NCBI GenBank assembly: GCA_025869455.1
Contig: JAOZVT010000663.1
Location: 1-7,774, forward strand
DNA from: Prosthecobacter sp.
GTDB lineage: Bacteria; Verrucomicrobiota; Verrucomicrobiia; Verrucomicrobiales; Verrucomicrobiaceae
Direction of reading: 5' to 3'
Length of the DNA stretch: 7,774 bases
Shown here: piece by piece, positions 1-6,206 of the stretch
Numbering within the stretch: the first letter of the stretch is position 1
How the letters are laid out: every line of letters begins with the position of its first letter
The notes under the pieces: model-generated
Seen by the model: the letters and a program-made list of their open reading frames with translations, nothing else
Told to the model about the DNA's origin: nothing
Databases searched by the model: none
Program-made: the position numbers and the translations under genes

Positions 1-1
1 C

Positions 2-955
2 CACTGGTCCCCGCAGCTTTATGTGCGTGAAGGGCGCCGGATGAAGGGGCTTTATGTTCTTTCTCAGAAGGATATTTTGGAGCAGCCTGAGAAAGAGGAT
101 GCCATTGTCGTGTCATCTTTTCCCATTGATTCCCATGACTGCCAGAGAGTGGCCCTGAAGGATGGTGGAGTGATCAATGAAGGAACTATTTTTCCAGTAC
201 GCATACCGGGTCGTCGGCATGGTTACGCATACCAAGTCCCTTATCGCAGTATCCTGCCCAAAGGTGAAGAGTGTGATAACCTCTTGGTGCCCGTGGCGCT
301 TTCTTGCACCCATGTGGGGATTTCATCCATCCGCGTGGAGCCGACTTGGATGATCTTGGGGCAGAGTGCTGGTATTGCGGCCGCTCTTTCGGCCAAGGAA
401 AATGTGGCGGTTCAAGCTCTGCCGTACGCGACTTTGAAATCTCGCTTACTGGCTCAGAAACAGGTGCTGGATTTGCCCGTGTTGCCTGAGCTTCCACAGG
501 AAGCCGCAACTAAAGTCAGTATTGATCCGAAGACGCTGAAGGGCATCATTTTAGATGACTCTAACGCCGAACTCAGTGGCGTCTGGAAGAGTTCCTCTAA
601 CTTCAAACCCCACGTCGGCACGGGGTATGTTCATGATGATGGGCGGGCGGATGGAGCATCCGTGGCAACCTTTCGTTTCAAAGTGCCTTCTGCCGGTCTC
701 TATGAAGTTCGCATGGCTTACTCAGCCCATGAAACGCGGGCAAAAGCCGTGCCTGTGATCATTCAAAGTGGCGGAGAGGAAACACGATTGTCCGCTGATG
801 AGTCTCAGCCCTTACCTTCTGGAGAGACTTTCCGGCGCATTGGAACCGTGAAGCTTTTTAGCGATGGCGATAGCCTGCTAAAAGTGAGCAACGAAGGCAC
901 GGATGGTTTTGTCATCCTGGATGCCTTCCAGCTTTTGAAGGTGGAAGAAAAATGA
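2..955 (+). CDS. FAD-dependent oxidoreductase with golvesin-like C-terminal domain (5' partial)
   Basis: The reading frame is open from the left edge (base 2) to a TGA at 953-955, giving 317 residues of a longer protein; the start and the N-terminal FAD-binding Rossmann region lie outside the window. An in-frame GTG at base 23 is internal, because family-like sequence (HWSPQLYVRE) precedes it. Residues about 1-150 match the C-terminal part of the FAD_oxidored family: YQVPYRSILPK, then NLLVPVALSCTHVGISSIR, then GQSAGIAAAL, the segment that closes around the FAD. Residues about 180-317 resemble the golvesin C-terminal/xanthan-lyase-like beta-sandwich (ILDDSNAELSG, YEVRMAYSAH, DGFVILDAFQLL), often a carbohydrate- or surface-associated module. 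The substrate is unknown. Such proteins are common in Verrucomicrobia and Planctomycetes and are often predicted to be secreted, but the signal peptide region is not visible. It converges on the ABC ATPase gene with a 10-bp gap. Confidence 0.85.
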   Translation, partial: HWSPQLYVREGRRMKGLYVLSQKDILEQPEKEDAIVVSSFPIDSHDCQRVALKDGGVINEGTIFPVRIPGRRHGYAYQVPYRSILPKGEECDNLLVPVALSCTHVGISSIRVEPTWMILGQSAGIAAALSAKENVAVQALPYATLKSRLLAQKQVLDLPVLPELPQEAATKVSIDPKTLKGIILDDSNAELSGVWKSSSNFKPHVGTGYVHDDGRADGASVATFRFKVPSAGLYEVRMAYSAHETRAKAVPVIIQSGGEETRLSADESQPLPSGETFRRIGTVKLFSDGDSLLKVSNEGTDGFVILDAFQLLKVEEK

Positions 956-965
956 GGGGGCGTAT

Positions 966-1601
966 TTACGCCTCGACTATTTTTCCATTTTCTAAGCGCA
1001 GTTTCATCTGCGCTAAGGAGGCCGCCTCCGTGCGGGAATGAGTCACATGCAGCACGGTCAGCTCATGTTTCTGATGGAGGCTGCGGAGAAGCTGGGTAGC
1101 TTCTGCATGCGTGGCTTCATCCAAAGCTGAGAGCGGCTCATCCAGCAGTAACACGCTGGGCTTGGCCGCCAAGGCGCGGGCTAAAGCAACGCGCTGTTTT
1201 TCTCCGCCCGAAAGATGATCTGGCTGCCGATCAAGCAGGTGAAAAATGCCCAATTCGGTGGCCAAATTTTGGACGATGGTATCTTTATCCGCTGCCCCTT
1301 GCAAAGAGGGAGCAAAGCCAATTTGGTCGCGGACGCACCGACCTGGAAAGAGGGCTAGATCTTGAGGCAGGTAGCCGATGTGCCGGTGCCGTGGTTCTAG
1401 GTTCGTGACATTTTTCCCATCCAGCAGCACATGCCCAGCACTCGGACGGCGCAGGCCGCACAGGATTTCCAGCAAGGATGTTTTTCCACAGCCGGTGGAG
1501 CCCATCAGTACGGCATAGACACCGCTAGGAATCTCCAGAGAGATGTCTTGAAGAACGAAGCCTCCCGGTGCCTGCCACGCGATACGTTCGAGCTTGATCA
1601 T
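966..1601 (-). CDS. ABC transporter ATP-binding protein (stand-alone nucleotide-binding domain)
   Basis: This 211-residue cytoplasmic ATPase has every ABC motif: Walker A GSTGCGKT (34-41), Q-loop Gln80 in GYLPQD, signature LSGGEKQ (130-136), Walker B VLLLDEP (150-156, Asp154/Glu155), D-loop SALD (158-161) and H-loop His188 in HVTHS. It would power an importer or exporter, but no permease or binding protein is in the window, so the substrate cannot be named. The sequence most resembles the core domain of importer ATPases of the molybdate/sulfate/polyamine type (ModC/CysA-like), without the extra C-terminal regulatory domain, since it ends right after the last core strand. I chose ATG at 1599-1601 (MIKLERIAW) because it begins at the usual first strand. 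A TTG at 1626-1628 would add nine residues and overlap the upstream hydrolase gene by four bases. It follows that gene by 23 bp in a likely operon. Confidence 0.9.
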   Translation of the reverse strand: MIKLERIAWQAPGGFVLQDISLEIPSGVYAVLMGSTGCGKTSLLEILCGLRRPSAGHVLLDGKNVTNLEPRHRHIGYLPQDLALFPGRCVRDQIGFAPSLQGAADKDTIVQNLATELGIFHLLDRQPDHLSGGEKQRVALARALAAKPSVLLLDEPLSALDEATHAEATQLLRSLHQKHELTVLHVTHSRTEAASLAQMKLRLENGKIVEA

Positions 1602-1624
1602 AAAAAGCGGAGCGGGAAAGGAGA

Positions 1625-2482
1625 TCAAAAAAGGGCCATTTGCTGCATGGGTGGCGCAGGAGATGGGGTGCTGAGGCTGATGACGACTTGGCGCTTGGCT
1701 ACTTCAATCATCTGCGTCAGGCAGCGGCGCTCAGCACAAAGCACCCGCGTGTCACGGATGCCGACACGGTGCAGAGACTCCTGCATGCGTTTGGTGGCGC
1801 GGTCGGGATCATTGCAGTCGTCACTGAGATGCCCGAGAACCACGTGATGCAGGCCTGGATGGGCCACGCTTTCCAGGAGTTCAGCCGCTTGGTCATTGGA
1901 AAGGTGACCGTGACGGGAGCTGATGCGTTGCTTGGTTGCCCACGGACGTTTGAGATCTGCCTCAAGAAGCTGGGCATCGTAGTTGGCTTCAATGAAGAGG
2001 CTGTCGGCTGCTTTGAGACGATCTTTGATCAAGTTGGTCACAAAGCCGACATCGCTAAGCACACCGAGCCGTGATTCTTCGTCGGCAATCACAAATCCCA
2101 CTGGGTCCACGGCATCATGGGGAACAGGAAAGCACTCAATGCGTAGATCCTGAAATTCGAAGGCGCTGCCTGTGGTCATCATTCGCCAAGTCGGCGAACT
2201 GCGAAACTTGAGGTTTCCTTCCAAGGTTTCACGGGTCAGTGCCGTGGCGTAGAGAGCGAGCTGACGTTTGCTGCTCAGCACCTCCAGGCCATTGGTATGG
2301 TCCTGGTGCTCGTGGGTAAGGAGGATGCCATCTAGCTGATCCAGGGAGAAACCTGCTGCCTCAAGACGCAGGCAAATTTGCTTGGCACTGAGTCCCGCAT
2401 CAATGAGCAGCGTGGTGCGGTCTGTGGACACGACAGCGCAATTGCCTGAGCTGCCGCTGCCAAGAACTGTGAGTCGAACCAT
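1625..2482 (-). CDS. MBL-fold metallo-hydrolase, YycJ/WalJ family
   Basis: The 285-residue protein is a metallo-beta-lactamase-fold hydrolase. Its metal ligands are in place: HEHQDH (57-62), His122 in PVPHD, Asp144 in LSDVG and His218 in VLGHLS. The N-terminal VLGSGSSGN (6-14), LLIDAGLS (25-32) and the RHGHLSND block (190-197) are typical of the YycJ/WalJ/VicX family, in which the Bacillus protein has been linked to the WalKR cell-wall system and to DNA-repair-like nuclease activity. Which role applies here is unknown, and no walK/walR gene is present. The frame stays open up to base 2659, but that extension (59 residues) lacks family similarity and runs through the amt terminator, so I place the start at ATG 2480-2482 (MVRLTVLGSG). 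There is no Shine-Dalgarno sequence. It is probably co-transcribed with the ABC ATPase downstream. Confidence 0.9.
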   Translation of the reverse strand: MVRLTVLGSGSSGNCAVVSTDRTTLLIDAGLSAKQICLRLEAAGFSLDQLDGILLTHEHQDHTNGLEVLSSKRQLALYATALTRETLEGNLKFRSSPTWRMMTTGSAFEFQDLRIECFPVPHDAVDPVGFVIADEESRLGVLSDVGFVTNLIKDRLKAADSLFIEANYDAQLLEADLKRPWATKQRISSRHGHLSNDQAAELLESVAHPGLHHVVLGHLSDDCNDPDRATKRMQESLHRVGIRDTRVLCAERRCLTQMIEVAKRQVVISLSTPSPAPPMQQMALF

Positions 2483-2540
2483 GTCTATTGTTTTTAGCGG
2501 ACTGTGAGCCGCCCGCAAGGAGCAACTCATCCACCCGAGG

Positions 2541-2579
2541 GAAAACAAAACTCCCTGGCCACTTGCGCGACCAGGGAGT
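2541..2579 (-). terminator. Rho-independent terminator of the ammonium transporter gene
   Basis: A perfect 9-bp inverted repeat, ACTCCCTGG at 2550-2558 and CCAGGGAGT at 2571-2579, encloses a 12-nt loop. Read on the minus strand the hairpin lies 36 bp after the amt stop codon and is followed at once by TTTGTTTTC (complement of 2541-2549). This is the layout of an intrinsic terminator. It separates amt from the hydrolase gene that follows on the same strand, so that gene probably has its own promoter in 2483-2540. Confidence 0.8.
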
Positions 2580-2615
2580 GATGGTTCGGGATTTGAACGG
2601 AGCTTACCGTAGCTC

Positions 2616-4064
2616 TTAGTGATTTGGAGTGATGTTGTAAGCAACAGCACCGTGTTCACCGATGTCGAGACCTTCAGATTCTTCCTCAGCGCTCACACGC
2701 AGGCCCATGATCAATTTCAGGACGAAGAAGATCACGAAAGCGGCGATGAATGTCAGGGCGTAGGCGGCCACACCGATGACTTGAGACATGAACTGGGCGC
2801 TTCCGGCGAGATCACCGAACATGCCGACAGCCAGAGTTCCGAAGATACCGCAGACAAGGTGAACTGAGACAGCACCGACTGGATCGTCGATCTTGATCTT
2901 GTCGAAGAAGAGAACGGAGATCACAACCACAGCACCAGCGATAGCACCGATGATGACGGCGTCCACGGGGCTCATTTTGTCTGCACCAGCGGTGATACCC
3001 ACCAGACCAGCCAAGATACCGTTGAGGGCCATGGAGAGGTCAGGCTTCTTCAAGACGATGGAAGAAACCAAGGCGGAAGCAACACCACCAGCGGCGGCTG
3101 CCAAGCATGTGGTAACCAGAACCAGGGAAACAAGACCTGGGTCAGCGGAAAGGACGGAACCGCCGTTGAACCCGAACCAGCCGAGCCAGAGGAGAAACAC
3201 ACCAATCGTTGCCAGAGGCATGGAGTGGCCAAGGATAGGCTTGATTTTGCCATCAGGCATGAATTTGCCAAGACGTGGGCCAAGGATAAGGACACCTGCA
3301 AGAGCGCCCCAGCCACCCACAGAGTGAACCAGCGTAGAACCAGCGAAGTCATAGAAAGGAGTTTCCATACGGTTCAGCCAGCCGTTGCCCCACTTCCAGC
3401 TACCAGCGATCGGGTAAATGAGCGCCACATAGATGGTGGAGAAAATCATGAAGCTTGTCAGCTTCACACGTTCAGCGACAGCACCGGAAACGATGGTGGC
3501 GCAGGTCGCAGCAAACATGGCCTGGAAGAGGAAGTCAGTCCAGTAGGTGTAACCCACGTTGTAGGCAGAAGTCAGCCCAGCAGCATCCGTGGAGATACCG
3601 AAACCAGCGAATTTGAACCAGAACTGAGAGTCTGTGTCAGCAAAGCCAGGATACATGAGGTTGAAACCGCAAAGCAAATAGGTCAGAAGACCGATGCAGG
3701 GAATCAAGGTGTTCTTGAACAGAATGTTCACCGTGTTTTTAGACTGGGTAAGGCCAGTTTCTACGGTGGCGAATCCAAGGTGCATGATAAACACCAGAGC
3801 GGTGGCGATCATCATCCAGAGGTTATTCGTGGTGAACAGCTCTACAGAAGGACCAGCATCAGCGGGAGCTTCTGCTGGGGCTGCTGGAGCCTCTGCGGCA
3901 GGCGCAGGGGCCGCTGGTGTTTCAGGTGCGGCTGCCGGGGCCGCTGCGGGTGGTGGAGCGGCATCCTGTCCGTAAGACAGGGGTTCGAGCGTTAGCCCCA
4001 ATGTCGCCGCCGCGAGTCCGACGGCGAGTAGGCATGCAGTCCATCTGTTTTTGCTGGTTAGCAT
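2616..4064 (-). CDS. amt: Ammonium transporter (Amt/MEP/Rh family) with signal peptide and Ala/Pro-rich linker
   Basis: This 482-residue inner-membrane channel moves ammonium/ammonia into the cell. Family hallmarks are present: FATVETGLTQSKN in the first core helix, DFAGSTLVHSVGG with the conserved Asp (about 238) and first pore His (about 246), GWFGFNGGS (about 294-302), and the second twin His in VHLVCGIFGTL (about 401). The C-terminal tail GLRVSAEEESEGLD...EHG is the usual regulatory tail, which contacts GlnK-type PII proteins in other bacteria. Residues 1-33 look like a signal peptide, and residues 34-72 are almost only Ala, Pro and Glu, so the protein is longer than the usual 400-450. 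The start is ATG 4062-4064. A TTG at 4122-4124 would add 20 residues but overlaps the sigma-54 -12 element and so should not be transcribed. No glnK/glnB gene is adjacent. It has its own promoter and terminator. Confidence 0.95.
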   Translation of the reverse strand: MLTSKNRWTACLLAVGLAAATLGLTLEPLSYGQDAAPPPAAAPAAAPETPAAPAPAAEAPAAPAEAPADAGPSVELFTTNNLWMMIATALVFIMHLGFATVETGLTQSKNTVNILFKNTLIPCIGLLTYLLCGFNLMYPGFADTDSQFWFKFAGFGISTDAAGLTSAYNVGYTYWTDFLFQAMFAATCATIVSGAVAERVKLTSFMIFSTIYVALIYPIAGSWKWGNGWLNRMETPFYDFAGSTLVHSVGGWGALAGVLILGPRLGKFMPDGKIKPILGHSMPLATIGVFLLWLGWFGFNGGSVLSADPGLVSLVLVTTCLAAAAGGVASALVSSIVLKKPDLSMALNGILAGLVGITAGADKMSPVDAVIIGAIAGAVVVISVLFFDKIKIDDPVGAVSVHLVCGIFGTLAVGMFGDLAGSAQFMSQVIGVAAYALTFIAAFVIFFVLKLIMGLRVSAEEESEGLDIGEHGAVAYNITPNH

Positions 4065-4122
4065 AGTTGTATCGTTTTGAGTTGGTGTTGTGGCGGCTAC
4101 GGGAACCGTTCCTGAAAAGAAC

Positions 4123-4141
4123 AAAGCAAGGGCCGTGCCAA
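4123..4141 (-). promoter_or_regulatory. Sigma-54 (RpoN) -24/-12 promoter for amt
   Basis: On the minus strand the sequence reads TTGGCACG-N4-TTGCTTT, which matches the consensus YTGGCACG-N4-TTGCW at every defined position, with the invariant GG (4139-4138) and GC (4127-4126) separated by exactly 10 bp. Counting from the GC, transcription should start near 4114, giving a leader of about 50 nt before the ATG at 4064. Sigma-54 control of amt is well known in other bacteria, where it responds to nitrogen limitation through NtrC. That this gene is nitrogen-regulated is inferred from the promoter and the product. Confidence 0.9.
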
Positions 4142-4223
4142 TTTTGTCGCGCTAAAGTTTCGAGTGTCCGAAATATGGCTGAAATAGGCTCATAAATGAG
4201 ACTGTTATCATCACGACTTACTG

Positions 4224-4251
4224 TTGGCCTAACCATATATTATTTTATATT
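4224..4251 (+). promoter_or_regulatory. Possible sigma-70-type promoter for the TSUP exporter gene
   Basis: TTGGCC (4224-4229; 4 of 6 to TTGACA) and TATATT (4246-4251; 5 of 6 to TATAAT) are separated by 16 bp. The segment 4236-4251 is the most AT-rich stretch of the intergenic region. If used, it would give a leader of about 120 nt before the ATG at 4378. The match is weak, and the site overlaps the TGG/CCA elements, so it could be repressed or activated by the same protein. Confidence 0.25.
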
Positions 4252-4268
4252 GGTTGCTGGTTTAACCA
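4225..4268. promoter_or_regulatory. Candidate activator (enhancer) sites upstream of the sigma-54 promoter
   Basis: Two related 11-bp palindromic elements lie here: TGGCCTAACCA (4225-4235, imperfect) and TGGTTTAACCA (4258-4268, perfect arms TGGTT/AACCA around one base). Nine of 11 positions are identical and their centres are 33 bp apart, about three helical turns. A further TGGTT half-site is at 4251-4255. Their centres fall about 116 and 149 bp upstream of the predicted amt start, the distance range expected for a sigma-54 enhancer-binding protein. They do not match the enterobacterial NtrC consensus (GCACC-N5-GGTGC type), so the regulator is unknown. They could also act on the divergent exporter gene. 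Confidence 0.4.
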
Positions 4269-4286
4269 TTGCTTTTACAAGGCGGA

Positions 4287-4369
4287 AACTTCAATGCTGC
4301 CCTAAGAGGGAAGGAAGGTTTTGCTTGAAGTTCGTCTCTTCACAGCCGAATGCGCGCCTCCTTTTTTTT
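4287..4369 (+). promoter_or_regulatory. Structured leader of the TSUP exporter gene
   Basis: AACTTCAA (4287-4294) and TTGAAGTT (4325-4332) are exact reverse complements. Two more pairs (GC 4296-4297 with GC 4323-4324) extend the stem across a one-base bulge. The loop contains a smaller hairpin, CCCT-AAG-AGGG (4300-4310). A run of eight T follows at 4362-4369, ending 8 bp before the ATG. No known riboswitch class is recognisable. It may be only a stable 5' leader, or a translation control element of unknown ligand. Confidence 0.3.
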
Positions 4370-4377
4370 ATTCATTC

Positions 4378-5133
4378 ATGTCTGAAGATTTTTTTATTTA
4401 CGTTCTCGCCGGCTTTTTTGCCCAGCTCATTGATGGAGCGCTGGGGATGGCTTATGGAATCACGGCTTCCAGCCTGTTGATGGGCTGGGGCGTTTCTCCG
4501 GCGGTGGTTAGCAGCACGGTGCATGCCGCTGAGTGCTTTACCACGGGGGCGTCGGCCATTTCACATCATGCTTTTGGAAACATCAGCAAGGATCTCTTTA
4601 AGCGCCTATTAATCCCAGGCATCATCGGTGCTGCTGTGGGAGCCTATGTGCTAAGCAAAGTGGATGGAAACGCCATCAAACCTTATATTTCAGGTTACTT
4701 ACTGATCATGGGACTGGTCATCATTGTGAAAGCCTTCATGCCGTTTCCACCACGTGAAGTAACGACCAAGCTGACCCCGCTGGCCCTGGTGGGTTCCTTT
4801 TTAGACGCCATCGGCGGTGGTGGGTGGGGGCCGATTGTGGCGACGAACCTGATCGTTCGCGGAAATTCTCTTCGTCACGCTGTCGGCAGTGTCAATGCGG
4901 TGGAGTTTTTCGTCACTTTGTCTGCTTCAGTGACTTTCTTTCTGAGCATCGGACTCGGGCACTGGCAGGTCATTGCTGGTCTAGCCTTGGGTGGGGTCAT
5001 AGCAGCTCCTCTGGGGGCTTTTATGACCAAGAAGCTGCCACAGCGGCCAATGATGGTCATCGTTGGCACACTCGTGATTCTGATGAGCCTGCGTACTTTG
5101 TTAAAAGCTATAGGCTACACGACCTGGATTTGA
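4378..5133 (+). CDS. TSUP (TauE/SafE) family membrane transporter, probable sulfite/organosulfonate exporter
   Basis: The 251-residue protein is almost entirely hydrophobic, with about seven or eight predicted membrane helices. It shows the two-half organisation of the TauE/SafE family: the N-terminal repeat begins GFFAQLIDGALGMAYG (about 11-26) and the second half GSFLDAIGGGGWGPIVA (about 139-155), with the family's Gly-rich GGGxGP motif. Characterised members export sulfite, sulfoacetate or other small anions across the inner membrane, but the substrate here cannot be read from sequence. I chose ATG 4378-4380 (MSEDFFIYVLAG), which starts just before the first helix. A TTG at 4321 would add 19 unlikely residues and lies inside a leader hairpin. 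The region before the start is pyrimidine-rich and has no Shine-Dalgarno sequence. The gene diverges from amt, and its stop is only 3 bp from the stop of the convergent carboxypeptidase gene. Confidence 0.88.
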   Translation: MSEDFFIYVLAGFFAQLIDGALGMAYGITASSLLMGWGVSPAVVSSTVHAAECFTTGASAISHHAFGNISKDLFKRLLIPGIIGAAVGAYVLSKVDGNAIKPYISGYLLIMGLVIIVKAFMPFPPREVTTKLTPLALVGSFLDAIGGGGWGPIVATNLIVRGNSLRHAVGSVNAVEFFVTLSASVTFFLSIGLGHWQVIAGLALGGVIAAPLGAFMTKKLPQRPMMVIVGTLVILMSLRTLLKAIGYTTWI

Positions 5134-5136
5134 CTT

Positions 5137-6111
5137 TTATCTGCTGGCGGTCAGGCTTCCGCCTTTGGCGTGTTGCAGACCCCAGTTCATGAGCAGACGT
5201 CCATCATCCCAGATGTATTTGGTCTTGGTGCCCAATTGAACTAAGATGACATCCCGACCACGGCTGTTGGCGGTGGAAACGAGGCAGCGACCACTAGCTA
5301 CGGTATAACCTGTTTTCATGCCGTTGCATTCGGGCATGACTCCCAGCAGGCCATTGGTGCTTTTGAGAGTGACGGTGCCGCCATTGTTTTTGGTGAAGGT
5401 GTAGTAGGGACGCCGAACAGCATCGCGAATGATGCCATTGCGATACGCGGCCATTGCAATCCGAGCCATGTCACGCGCGGTGGAATATTGACCGCTGACC
5501 GTGAGTCCGTGAGGGTTTTTGAAATTGGAGTTGGAGCAACCAAGAGAACGCGCTTTGGCATTCATCTTGGTGGCAAAAGCACTGATGCTGCCGGCATTGT
5601 CACGAGCCAGGACATTGGCCACGTCATTGCAACTCTTGATCAAAAAGGCGTAAAGGAGGTGGCGGCGGGTGTAGCTTTCCCCTGGGCGCAATCCCAAACA
5701 GGTAGGCTCCACCTTCACATCGGAGGCCTGCACAGTGACTCTTTTATCCAGATTTCCGGCATCCAGAACGACGAGGGCGGTAACTAACTTTTGGGTGCTG
5801 GCAACGGCGCGGGCAGTCTCTGCGTTTCTGGAGGCTAAATGGCGTCCTGTGTGCGCATCAATGAGTAAATAGGATGCTGCACGAATAGAGGGTGCATTAG
5901 AGGAGGCAAATCTGGGGATGGCCTCCACATCCCAAGTCGGAGTGTAGGATGCCTGGGTGGCCACCGGATAAGCGGTCTGACGGTAGCTTGCAGAGCTGAG
6001 ATCTCCACCTGAGGAGCGTACAGAGCGCTGGGGAGTCGAACACGCGGAAAGAATGACCAGTAACAGACTGGAGGCAGAAAGAGTGGTGAGGCGTGATAAG
6101 CGGGAAAGCAT
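5137..6111 (-). CDS. D-alanyl-D-alanine carboxypeptidase (peptidase S11), lipoprotein
   Basis: This 324-residue enzyme is predicted to remove the terminal D-alanine from peptidoglycan stem peptides in the periplasm. Its penicillin-binding motifs are STQK (105-108, catalytic Ser105), SCN (160-162) and KTG (266-268), in the order and spacing of the DacA/PBP5 group. The N-terminus is a lipoprotein signal: basic start, hydrophobic stretch, then lipobox LSAC with Cys24 as the lipid-attachment residue, followed by a Ser/Ala-rich tether (25-75). The protein ends soon after the catalytic domain, so the extra beta-domain and amphipathic anchor of E. coli PBP5 are missing; the lipid probably replaces that anchor. 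I prefer ATG 6109-6111. An ATG at 6175-6177 would add 22 residues, including a second hydrophobic stretch, and overlaps a likely -10 element. Lgt, encoded nearby, is the enzyme that would lipidate it. Confidence 0.92.
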   Translation of the reverse strand: MLSRLSRLTTLSASSLLLVILSACSTPQRSVRSSGGDLSSASYRQTAYPVATQASYTPTWDVEAIPRFASSNAPSIRAASYLLIDAHTGRHLASRNAETARAVASTQKLVTALVVLDAGNLDKRVTVQASDVKVEPTCLGLRPGESYTRRHLLYAFLIKSCNDVANVLARDNAGSISAFATKMNAKARSLGCSNSNFKNPHGLTVSGQYSTARDMARIAMAAYRNGIIRDAVRRPYYTFTKNNGGTVTLKSTNGLLGVMPECNGMKTGYTVASGRCLVSTANSRGRDVILVQLGTKTKYIWDDGRLLMNWGLQHAKGGSLTASR

Positions 6112-6174
6112 AGTCAGGGATAACGTAAACGTGATCGAACGACGCAAGTTTAATGCCGCAGCAATAATCTTGTG

Positions 6175-6204
6175 CATCTATGAGGGCTAGTCGCCCTGTG
6201 TCAA
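6175..6204 (-). promoter_or_regulatory. Likely sigma-70-type promoter for the carboxypeptidase gene, with an inverted repeat in its spacer
   Basis: On the minus strand a perfect TTGACA (complement of 6199-6204) is followed 18 bp later by TAGATG (complement of 6175-6180; 3 of 6 to TATAAT). Transcription would begin near 6168, downstream of the alternative ATG at 6177 and upstream of the chosen ATG at 6111. The spacer holds the inverted repeat AGGGC-TAGTC-GCCCT (6183-6197), a possible operator. The -35 is strong and the -10 weak. Confidence 0.35.
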
Positions 6205-6206
6205 CC

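Noticed and set aside
1640..2074. Open frame on the plus strand within the hydrolase gene (144 codons)
   Set aside because: It is antisense to a gene with all metal-binding motifs and has no domain of its own.
2483..2659. 59-residue N-terminal extension of the MBL hydrolase
   Set aside because: It runs through the amt terminator and into the amt coding region; the family begins at MVRLTVLGSGSSGN.
3849..3965. Tandem DNA repeat or assembly error in the Ala/Pro coding stretch
   Set aside because: The repetition is at amino-acid level only; codons vary, no exact repeat unit is visible, and the frame continues cleanly on both sides.
3225..3995. Long open frame on the plus strand across amt (256 codons)
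   Set aside because: It is antisense to the well-conserved amt gene and its translation has no recognisable domain; high GC at third positions of amt explains the lack of stops.
4065..4124. TTG start at 4124 extending Amt by 20 residues
   Set aside because: The TTG overlaps the -12 element of the sigma-54 promoter, upstream of the predicted transcription start, and would put 20 extra residues before a normal signal peptide.
4189..4200. CTCAT-AA-ATGAG palindrome as a third activator site
   Set aside because: It does not resemble the TGG/CCA elements, has short arms and could occur by chance in AT-rich DNA; it lies about 80 bp upstream of the predicted amt start and cannot be assigned.
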